This document shows, piece after piece, positions 55,084-64,000 of a DNA stretch of 64,000 nt (position 1 is its first letter; the number at the start of each line of letters is the position of its first letter). Origin of the DNA: Isoetes taiwanensis (taxonomy: Eukaryota > Streptophyta > Lycopodiopsida > Isoetales > Isoetaceae). The notes below the pieces were generated by a model that made no database searches, was not told the origin of the DNA, and saw only the letters and a list, made by a program, of their open reading frames with translations. The position numbers and the translations under genes were made by a program. The stretch covers positions 8,135,426 to 8,199,425 of the forward strand of contig JAJEKV010000036.1 in NCBI GenBank assembly GCA_021234155.1, read 5' to 3'.

Positions 55084-55245
55084 GGCTTCGTTCCAATCCC
55101 ACAACATATGATTGGGATCCTTAAGGCCAGCCTTGAAACTTAACAGAGAACTGGAATCGCTGATGTATGCAGCATAGCAAATGCTTAAACATAACAGCAA
55201 GAAAAAAATGCTTAAACATAACAGCAAGAAAAGAAACGTACTCAT
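55084..55245 (-). pseudogene. Truncated 5' duplicate of the LRR receptor-like gene
   Basis: Encodes a signal-peptide-like start with an internal duplication (LFLLLCLSIFFLLLCLSICY) and then SSLLSFKAGLKDPNHMLWDW, matching residues 1-44 of the intact protein. After WDWNEA the frame runs into CATGGA repeats (MTMSMSMTK). The leader duplication comes from a repeated segment of about 26 bp (AAAAATGCTTAAACATAACA, near 55185-55215 on the plus strand). About 130 bp of upstream sequence is also duplicated (55246-55380). Same orientation as the intact gene, 507 bp between the two start codons. Could still be transcribed, but has no receptor domain. Confidence 0.9.
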
Positions 55246-55375
55246 TGTTTGTCAGAAAGAAGATAACATTAATGAATCTTCACTATAAGCTAAGCCCTAT
55301 TTGAAGGGATGGGTAGCAGGTCATTCGGCACTAAGAGTTTGGGTATATCCGGGTCTTTGACATGTTATAGCCAAA

Positions 55376-56925
55376 AAAAAAAAGGAAAAAAAAAATCTCA
55401 GTGTTTTCTGGACTTAGTCATTTTCTGGTAAGTCTAACATGCCCACGTCCAGCATTTATAGCGATGGCTTGGTCATGGACATGGACATTACATTTACAGC
55501 GATGGCTTCGTCATGGACATGGACATGAGGGGCTTTGTCTTAGTATTTAGTACACTTTAATACAATTGTCTTACTATAAGACTTACTATATGACTTGGAA
55601 TCATGGTCATGTCAAGAACAGAAGAAGCAACCTACCTAGGGTCCGAAATTAGAATTTGCCATATTTATAATTACACATCTAGTTATATTTAAGACTACCA
55701 AAAATACACGAACTTATAGCGTAGTTTCCCCGCCAGGTCCAAATTTCGAACCCTAAACCTACCCATTCTTGATGTATAAATTCTTTGCCTAGCTTTCTTG
55801 TCAAAGAAGAGTTATGGTAATGAATTTTCAAAGCATTTTCTGTGTGCTATTCCTATGTATTGCTTCCTAACTGGAATAGTTGTATCACGATCAAATAGCC
55901 TGGAGCAGTGCCCTAGACAGCTTGTTGCAGGTCTGAGAAAGAAAGATTACATGCAGGTTCAAATAAAACAGTTTTTTGAATTAAATTACATGCCTCAAAT
56001 AATTATAGTGTAAGATATCACATAAATTTTATTCAAAACAATCAGATAAAATTTGACCATGAAATGGGCTTATTAGAAAGAATCATGGATTGTGGATCAA
56101 GATTGGATGGCTAACTTTGAACCCAATTTTTACATCCATTTCATCCAACGGTTGAGGTTGGGATAATAATCTATGTGGTCAATCATTATTGGTACTTTCA
56201 AGATTACTCTATAGTCTATGGTCCACAATTGGCCTACGTTCCACTATTGGTGACCCCTTCCTATCACTCTAATGTAGTTCATAAATGAAATCATTGCATG
56301 ACTTATGCCCATGTGAAAAAAGGCCCTCCTTTGTGGTAAAAGATAAAATAAATGAGATTCTACAACGTGTGTAACGCCACTCTTCACTTACACCATCTTG
56401 GCCAATTTTATTAGGGGCTCTTTTGGATCAAAATCTTATTTCATTTATTGGCTCTTGTGGATCAAAGTCTTATTTCATTTATCTCCATGTTACAACAAGA
56501 AGAGTGACATGCACGCACGCACGCACACACTGTTGGGCATAAAAATGAAGCTGGTGGATTTAGTACTAATCCTGCAGAAAACAAGGTTACCTAACCATTA
56601 GGTGAAGTACCTGGGGCAAAATTTAAGGTAATAACATCCTCATGCAGTATTACGTGATGTCCATCCTCGATATATTTATATTTTTTGTTTTGAAGTACTA
56701 ATGAGGATCATAATGCTATACACATTTCTGGACATGGCATGGTCATAGAAATGAATTCCCCATAGTAAGCCATAACCACATTCTTTTGCTGGTGGATTTA
56801 TAGAAAGATTGCCTCGCCATTAGGTTGAACCATCCCGGGCAAAAAATGCAAGGCAATGGCAACTGAAGATAGTTCCACAATATTTTCTTCATTGTATATA
56901 CAAGTTTATTCTTAGTGTGAAACAC
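55376..56925. other. Intergenic, no gene seen
   Basis: AT-rich. Holds the second CATGGA cluster (55472-55530), a TTTGGATCAAA/TGTGGATCAAA duplication with CTTATTTCATTTAT near 56423-56480 and a short GCACGCACGCACGCACACAC run near 56512. Short ORFs only. Confidence 0.45.
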
Positions 56926-59060
56926 TCTCCTAGAATCTTAAGATTCTACATAGGTTCCCCTAGACTTTCAAAGATTATTCCAAGATTCCTCTACATTCTC
57001 CAGATTCCATATATATTCTCTTAAATTCCCTTAGATTATATGAAAATTCCACAAGATTCTCTAGGATTTTCTTAAGATTCCTCTAGATTAGAAAAGATTA
57101 TCCCAAGATTCATCTAGATTATCCCAAGATTCATCTAGATTCTCCAAGATTCTATATAGATTCTCCTACATTTCCTTAAATTCGATAAAGGTTCTCTTAG
57201 ATTCTCAAAGATTTCAAGAAGGTTCCCTTAGATTCCTCTACACCCTCAAAGATTGTCCCAAAATTCCCCAAGATTCTATGTAGCCTCTCTTAGATTCTCT
57301 AAGGTTCTATAAATATTTCCCTAGATTCTCCAATATTTCATCAAGATTCCACTAGATTCTCAAAGATTTTATGAAGATTCCCTTGGATTCTTCTAGATTT
57401 GCAAAGATTCTCTTGTGATTCCATAGATTCCAAGATTTTCTTGAGATTCCTTTAGATTCGCATAGATTCTAGGAATATTCCCCTGGATTCTCTTAAAGTA
57501 CCATAGATGCTGTTAAGATTCCAAGATTCTAAGAAGATCGTGACAGAAATGTGGAAAAAATATCCTGTAAAACACACACAGTGTGAAAGATTCTCTTAGA
57601 TTCTTAAAATTCTACATAGATTCCCCTACATTTTCAAAGACTATCCCAAGATTGCTCTACATTTCTCAAGATTCTATATATATTCTTCTAGATTCCCTTA
57701 GATCATATCAAGATTCTATCAAGATTCTATCAAGATTCCCCTAGATTCATAAAAGATTCATCTAAATACCCCAAGATTTATGTAGGTTGTTCTATATATC
57801 CTTAGATTCTATGAAGGTTCCCTTAGATTCTCTAAGATTCCTCTAGATTCTCTCAAGATTCCCATAGATTCCCTAAGATTCTATGTAGATTCTCTAAGAT
57901 CCTATGAAGATTCCCTTAGACTCTCCAAGATTCCATCAAGATTCCCCTAGATTCTCAAAGGATCCATCAGGATTCCCCTAGATTCCCAAAGATTCTCTCA
58001 AGATTCACATGAGTCCTCAAGATTCTATGTAGATTCTCCTAGATTCTCTCAGATCTTATCAAGATTCCCCTAGATTCTCAAATATTCTATGAAGATTCCT
58101 TTGATTCCCATAGATCCTCTTGAGATTCCCATAGTCCCTAAGATTCTCTTGAGATTCCTCGAAATTCCCAAAGACTATCCTAAGATTCTATAAGATTCCT
58201 CAAGAATCTATGTAGGTTCTCTTAGCTTCCCTTAGATCTTATGAAGATACCCCTAGATTCTCAAAGATTCTCCCAAGAACACCATGGATCCCCCAAGATT
58301 CTATGTAGATCTTTCTAGATTCTCTAAGATCCTATGAAGATTACCCTAGATTATAAAAGATGATCTCAAGATTTCTCTAAATTCCCCAAGATTCTATATA
58401 GATTCTCCTATATTCCCTTAGATTCTATGAAGATTCCCTTGTTCTTCAAGATTCCTCTAAATTCTCGAAGATTTTATGAAGATTCCCTTAGATTCCTCTA
58501 GATGCTCCCAAGATTCCCATAGATTTTCCAAGATTCTAAGTAGATTCTCCTAGATTCTCTAAGATCCTATGAGAATTCCCCTAGATTCTCTAAGATTCCA
58601 TGAAGATTCCCCTAGATTCTCAAAGAATTATGAAGATTCCATTGGATTCTTCTAGATTTGCAAAGATTCTCTTGTGATTCATATAGATTTCCTAACATTC
58701 TCTTGAGATTCCTCTAGATTCTCAAAGATCCCAGGAAGATTTTATGAAGATTTCCTTAGATTCCTCTAGATTCTCCCAAGATTCCCATAGATTTCCCAAG
58801 ATTCTACGTAGATTCCCCTAGATTCTCTAAGATCCTATGAGGATTTCCCTAGATTCTCTAAGATTCCATCAAGATTCCCCTAGATTCTCAAAGATTTATG
58901 AAGATTCCATTGGATTCTTCTAAATTTGCGAAGATTCTCTTGTGACTCATATAGATTCCATAAGATTCTCTTGAGATTCCTCTAGATTCTCAAAGATCCC
59001 ATGAAGATTCCCTTAGGTTCTCTTAACGTACCATCGATTCCGTTAAGATCAAGAAGATTC
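56926..59060 (+). repeat. AGATTC-rich degenerate satellite, block 1
   Basis: More than 2 kb of imperfect units such as AAGATTCCCCTAGATTCTCA, about 19-38 bp each, built on the hexamer AGATTC. No copy is exact, so the array is old or has diverged quickly. Encodes nothing. Confidence 0.93.
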
Positions 59061-59574
59061 TTAGGATCTGATCAAGTTGGCTCCAAGTATGATGGAATGG
59101 TGTCAAAGCACACTCATTGAAAAGTTCTCGATGAGAGGAATCCAAAGGCATGGGCCCCACCTTCATCCGACCCGTCTAGTGCAAGTTATGTGCCTTTTGA
59201 AGGCGATTAACAAAAAGGAAGCTTCCTAGAAATTTTACTCAATGCTTTGCCACCTCAATACCTTTTTATTAACGAGGGTGCCACCTCACCTCATTTAAAA
59301 TAAAAATGCAATTTAATATAAAAACTTAATGGCTAGGATTTATCCCCACATTTTGATCTAACGGCTAAGATCTGCTATTTCAAATCACCTTTATGGAACC
59401 TTCCTTGCACCTTCTCTACAAAAATCAAGGGCTATGATTTCGCCTTCCCCTTTGATCTGACGGGGTGCATGCCCATGCATGCACACACATCTAAACATGT
59501 GGCCGAGATTTAACCCCTGAAATTCGACGGTCCAGATGGAAAGGAGCAACTGATGTGTCCCACACATCAAAGTT
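59061..59574. other. Unique insert between the two AGATTC blocks
   Basis: About 510 bp without AGATTC units, starting near AGGATCTGATCAAGTTGGCT and ending at CACATCAAAGTTTCCATCAG. It contains GGCTAGGATTTATCCCCACA and GGCCGAGATTTAACCCCTGA. Likely an insertion or the junction of a duplication. The 66-codon minus-strand ORF in it is unconvincing. Confidence 0.5.
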
Positions 59575-60250
59575 TCCATCAGGATTCCCATAGATTCCCA
59601 AAGATTCTCTCAAGATTCACATGATTCCCCAAGATTCTCTGTAGATTCTCTTAGATTCTCTAAGATCTTATCAAGATTCCCCTAGATTCTTAAATATTCT
59701 ATGAAGATTCCTCAAATTTCCATAGATCCTCTTGAGATTCCCATAGTTCCTAAGATTCTCTTGAGATTCCTCGAAATTCCCAAAGACTATCCTAAGATTC
59801 TATTAGATTCCTCAAGAATCTATGTAGGTTCTCTTAGCTTCCCTTAGCCTAAATTCTCAAAGATTCTCCCAAGAATCCCATGGATCCCCCAAGATTCTAT
59901 GTAGATTCTTCTTGATTCTCTAAGATCCTATGAAGATTCCCCAAGATTATAAAAGATTATCTCAAGGTTTCTCTAAATTCCTCAAGATTCTATGTAGATT
60001 CTCCTATATTCCCTTAGATTCTATGAAGATTCCCTTGTTCTTCAAGATTCCTCTAAATTCTCGAAGATTTATGAAGATTCCCTCAGATTCCTCTAGATTC
60101 TCCCAAGATTCCCATAGATTTCCCAAGATTCTAAGTAGATTCTCCTAGATTCTCTAAGATCCTATGAGGATTCCCCTAGATTTTCTAAGATTCCATGAAG
60201 ATTCCCCTAGATTCTCAAAGATTTATGAAGATTCCATTGGATTCTTCTAG
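59575..60250 (+). repeat. AGATTC-rich degenerate satellite, block 2
   Basis: The same satellite. Stretches such as TATGTAGGTTCTCTTAGCTT and CCATGGATCCCCCAAGATTC occur in the same order in block 1 (about 58208-58300) and here (about 59820-59900), offset about 1.61 kb. Block 2 therefore looks like a segmental duplicate of part of block 1. The 72-codon ORF (59930-60148) is a repeat product. Confidence 0.93.
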
Positions 60251-61493
60251 ACTTTGTAAAAGAAGGCGTTGAAGTTAATTAGATACATTTAAATTAATGT
60301 TTGCTATGTTAAGCTATTGGTGGCATGATTAACATTTTCTATGCTAATTATTGGTGGCCCGAGTGGTGGTGCCACGAGTCATAGAGTTTGTTGCAAAAGA
60401 CGCATAGGTTGCCTCGTCAACATAAGTGAAGATATAATGCCATGAAAAAGTTTAATCCCAAATTTATAATTTTACCTAGCTCAAGATAGAACAATGACAA
60501 TACGGCACAAATATACCAAGGTGTTAACGATGTATCATCTTGATAAATAAAACATTGGAGTACCCCCACCAAATTGTCACAAACGTAATTCATTATAGCA
60601 ACAAAAGCTAAGAAATCCATAGACTATGTCTCGGATATTTGTAATAAGTAGCAAATAGCGACCGATGCTCTCAAAACTTCTCCATAGTGACTTGCTCTCC
60701 AAATTGAAGCTATGAAAGATATGGTACCCATTCAATGGGGAGCCAACATTTTGAGCAACAAACTTTGGACAGTAAGACCAAGTACTCTTCTTCTAAAACT
60801 TATGTATGTTGTTAAGTTGCTAAAAATGTAGCCATAGGTATGATCTCAAGTGATAACTTAAAGAATGCAAATGATTATCAATTCTTTGCCTCCGCTTTCA
60901 GGTTTGAGCATAATTTTTGCACATCGAAAAGCCATGAAGAAAGAAGTTTGAGTTTCATCTGTATATTCATAAATATCATGTAACAATGCAAGTAATAAAT
61001 TAATAAAACATGTCAGACAAATGCTATAATGTTTTGTTATTCTGTATCAACCAATTGCAAAATCATTTACTTAGCACTGGGTGTATCTTATCATAGTCGC
61101 AACATATAAATTTAGCATCTCCTTTCATAAATGTATTCTATTTCATGGAGTGCAATAAGATATCAGAACATTCTTGTAAAAAACAGAATGTATTCTATAT
61201 CATGGAATGCAATAAGATATAGAACATTCTTGTAAAGCATAGAATTTTGTCAGCAAATTTACCTGGATTTCATTCCTGTGGTCTCAAGTTGTGGATGCCA
61301 TTAAACCCAAATGCAAGGCTACTATCTGCAACATTTTAGAAACCGATTCATACCTTGTGACTCTGCCATTACCCAAATGGCATCGTTTTGATATCCATCG
61401 TCACCGTTTCAATGCTTTTTTGTCTACCCATTTTGATGCAAGGCAAGTAACCCCATCTTGGAGGCTATCGTGAATGCAATAACAAAGATTACA
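60251..61493. other. Intergenic, no gene seen; short tandem duplication
   Basis: AT-rich. A ~58-bp tandem duplication (AATGTATTCTATTTCATGGA and AATGTATTCTATATCATGGA, each followed by ATAAGATAT.AGAACATTCTTG) lies at about 61131-61240. No gene is supported. Confidence 0.5.
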
Positions 61494-64000
61494 GAATAGA
61501 ATAGAATATGATTTTATCGTCCACGGAGACCAACTGGCCTATGGGACCCAAGTACAAAGAGAGAGCAAGCAGCGATACTACCAGGGATTAAAAACCCCTC
61601 ACTCAAGGGTTTTCGGGAAAAACCTTAGTAGCAATAAGGATGCCTGACATACCGCATGCTTATATACATAATCACAAGTAGAGCTGAGGTTAATGCCTGG
61701 ACGAGGGGGCATAACCGAAATCTGCGTATCCATTACCTCCCTGAGGTAATGATCCCAACAAGCCTACGCTGAGGCCGCGGTTAGTAGCTCATGCAAGGCC
61801 TGATGGGGCACAACTAACCGAGCATACCGAGCCCGGATATGCCGGGTATCACGGACAGCCCGGAGGGCGTGACTTTCATCCTCAATGGCTCGCTGACAAA
61901 GATCGATGGACTCTATCCTCACGCTGCTCCCGAATCCATCTCCCCGCCTCAATGCGGAGGTGGTGTGCACCTGCATGCGAATGGAAGCAATCACCCCGCG
62001 CTTTTCATGGGTAGATGGGTGCGCAGTAGTGGTGTGGGCCCCTCGTGAGCATGGGATTAACTGGCCGTCGATAATTTGCCACCTTGACATGTGATGGGGC
62101 CTCTGCATCCCAAAGCTTGGCCATGAAGCAAGCATCCAAATCTTGCTTCAAGGCGTAGCGTTCCTTCGGTGTATGCACGGTCCACATCTGTGTGCTTGCA
62201 CATTCCATAGTGAGAACCACTGGGCTTGCTTGTCTTTCCGGCCAGGCTTTGAGTCGCCAAGGGCCCACCGCCACCGCCAAAGCAAGGTTGGGCAGCCGGG
62301 CTTCATCCATAGCCACCACCTTCCGAAGTAAATAATGTGACATTCCAAATAAGCAGCCCTCAGAATGGAAGGAAGCCTGCCTCCCCGGAGCAAGATCTCG
62401 ATATGGGACCGTGGACTTCACTCCCAAAGGTGCGGGCCAAGAAGGCCTTCATACACTGCTCTAGATCGTTCCAAGTGGTGAGGGATATCACCGCCCCCAC
62501 ACTTCTGCCCTATAGAGGAGGACCGGTTCAACCAAGGCCACGAACAAGTGTGCCCGGTGACCCCATGCATACTGACTACGCCTTGTGACTATTGTTTTGC
62601 ATTGCATACGGGGCTTTCCGGCTGCAAAGACCAGTAACGATGGATGCATCCCAAAGGTGTGGTAGTAGAAAACTCAATGCCCAAATACTTATAAGATGAG
62701 CCACCTCCACTACCCCTTACGATAAGTGAATGAGGGAAGGCGTGGATGCTTGGGATGATGGGACCAAAGAAGACCCTTGTCTTGGCCAAGTTAACTCTCA
62801 TGTCGGTGAATTGGCGTAAAGTGTCTAAAGCATCCGGTGGCGTTGCATGTCCTCAGGGGTATATGCGGCAGTCAACATCATCGGCATATATGAGTTGCGG
62901 ATTATGTGGTCCATCAACCGAAGCGCCTCCCGTGCTTTCGGCTAGCCATTCTTCTAGCTGGTCAATGTACAAGCCGAAGAGCGTCCGGGGATAGAGGGGC
63001 AGCCACGGCGCACCCCAATGCTACTAACAACGGGCTCCCCGAAGCGACAAGTGAGACGACCGGAGCAAGCCTCAGATAGTCCGTATATAGCATTCACAAG
63101 TCGACGGGGTCCCTAGTCGCCTCAATCTGCCCCACAACTTATCCCGGAGGCAATCGTGTCAAAAGCCTTTGCGAAATCCACAAAGCAACAAAGATGCATT
63201 CCGGGCGTTGATTCCGCTATCCTCTATGAGTGTTCGCAGAGTGAAGATATGGTCAATAGTAGAATGCCGGGCGGAAGCTGCTATGCGAGAGCCCGCACTT
63301 CTCCATCCTTTCCCCCAAAGTGTCGATCCATCGCTCAAGAATCCCGAATCGGCAAAGACAAATCCACCATAATGGTACGATAGTTGGTCACCTGTGGGGG
63401 TCCCCCTTTGTATATGGGCACAACTCTACCGGGTAGTCCAAAGGCGGGGAAGCCTTCTTGCAATGCCCCTCGCTGAAGAGTCTTTGGAGAACCGCACCAT
63501 TGGGGGCCCGCCCACTTGAGAAGCTCCTCACCGCATACCATCCAAATCTGCCGCCTTCCCCGTTAAAGGCGCTGCAGGCCCATTATGACATCCCCTTCAA
63601 GAATGACCGCTAGGCTAGGCCTGTCTGGAGGTATAATCGGTGCCCGGCTCCCATTGGGTCATCACAAATTGCCGCAAGTATCTCACCCATTGTTCCGGTA
63701 ATATTTCCTATGGGTCGTGGGTGGCTTACTCAAGACCTTTCTCCGTATAGGTCCTAGGGTGGCGGTCTAGTAGACCAAACATCTCATTGCTGGTGCTCGC
63801 AAGGTACCGGGCTCTTGATCTTGAGGAAGGAGCCAGATTGACCTCCGACGGCTGATGGCGAATGGTGGGGTCCAAAGACTTGGCGGAGCCATCGTTTCAG
63901 CTCCGGCATTCGGCATCGAACCCGGTGATTGCGGGGGAAGGTGGTTGCAGCCTACGTGGATCGCCGAGAGCGGCCTCTCCCAAAGCATCCGGCCCCTACC
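61494..64000 (-). mobile_element. LINE 3' half with RT, 3' hairpin and (TATTC)n tail
   Basis: Minus-strand LINE running out of the right edge of the window. From its 3' end (61494) it has the (GAATA)n tail (61494-61508), the GTCCACGGAGACCAACTGGC terminal motif, a hairpin at 61576-61630 with TACTA/TAGTA arms, about 350 bp more of UTR and C-terminal ORF2, then the reverse transcriptase. The hairpin and tail match those at 30617-30970. No endonuclease is inside the window. Confidence 0.85.
62005..63988 (-). pseudogene. LINE ORF2 reverse transcriptase, frameshifted
   Basis: In order on the minus strand: EELLKWAGPQW and GLPGRVVPIYKGGPPQVTNY (RT fingers, about 63530-63380); CCFVDFAKAFDT (motif A, about 63158-63190); LVNAIYGLSEACSGRLTCRF with GEPVVSSIGVRRGCP (motif B, about 63020-63110); PQLIYADDV (motif C, YADD at 62877-62888); VNLAKTRVFFGP and SSYKYLGIEFST (motifs D/E, about 62801-62680); then a C-terminal region with RYALKQDLDACFMAKLW. 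These are the canonical non-LTR RT motifs for target-primed reverse transcription. At least five frame changes or stops interrupt it. The GVRRGCP box suggests similarity to LINEs of algae and early plants, but the clade is not assigned. Confidence 0.85.

Noticed and set aside
59930-60148. 72-codon plus-strand ORF
   Set aside because: Product of the AGATTC satellite (repeating KIPLD/FSQDS-like peptides).
1-64000. CRISPR arrays, bacterial operons or phage modules
   Set aside because: None seen. The tandem repeats lack unique spacers of constant length, and the coding features are plant-nuclear and retrotransposon-type.

Overview
This window is repeat-rich nuclear DNA from a land plant. The evidence is a receptor-like LRR protein gene without introns, a PLS-type pentatricopeptide (PPR) remnant, a WD40 remnant with plant-style GT-AG introns, a Ty1/copia element primed by initiator tRNA-Met, a MULE-type transposase relic, a CACTA-type transposon end and plant-like satellites. 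A reverse transcriptase relic resembling Penelope-like elements (PLEs) is more typical of algae, bryophytes, lycophytes, ferns and conifers than of flowering plants. A seed-free plant such as a fern or lycophyte is therefore my best guess, but it is only an inference. Gene density is very low: one intact protein-coding gene of recognisable function was found in 64 kb.

Layout. 1-4.4 kb: AT-rich flank with one uncharacterised minus-strand ORF, three tandem tRNA-like copies and a purine-rich tract. 4.49-19.4 kb: about 13 head-to-tail copies of a ~1.12-kb satellite, arranged from subtypes that include a recurring B-A-C trimer, ending in diverged edge copies and a GACGTC-rich palindromic block. 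20-25.8 kb: a possible retroposed transcript with a poly(A) tract, a small foldback element, a WD40 pseudogene (minus) and a PPR pseudogene (plus). 25.8-28.1 kb: a CACTA-like end inserted in a LINE (minus) whose ORF1 and endonuclease start can be read, next to a second LINE tail with a (TATTC)n end. 28.2-34.2 kb: minisatellites, a G-rich tract, another LINE 3' end, a frameshifted PLE-like reverse transcriptase and an array of 61- and 37-bp hairpin units. 34.3-36.9 kb: a MULE-type transposase pseudogene with introns. 40.2-41.1 kb: a 20-21-bp minisatellite that also appears at the left edge of the big satellite. 42.56-42.93 kb: a 3' fragment of the LRR gene family. 46.19-51.15 kb: a copia element with a 5-bp target duplication and LTRs differing only by an 11-bp indel, but with broken pol. 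52.19-54.74 kb: the intact LRR receptor-like protein gene, followed at 55.08-55.4 kb by a duplicated 5' end. 56.9-60.25 kb: an AGATTC-rich degenerate satellite in two blocks. 61.49-64 kb: the 3' half of another LINE (minus) running out of the window.

How it fits together. Apart from the LRR gene, nearly everything is mobile or tandem DNA in layers: LINEs sharing one 3' hairpin and one pentanucleotide tail, a CACTA end cutting a LINE, and a recent copia insertion between fragments of one LRR family. In the 1.12-kb satellite, length differences between copies cluster at CAG/CTG positions. This suggests either methylation-linked consensus errors or real hypervariability at those sites, and it matters for reading every frameshift in the repeats.
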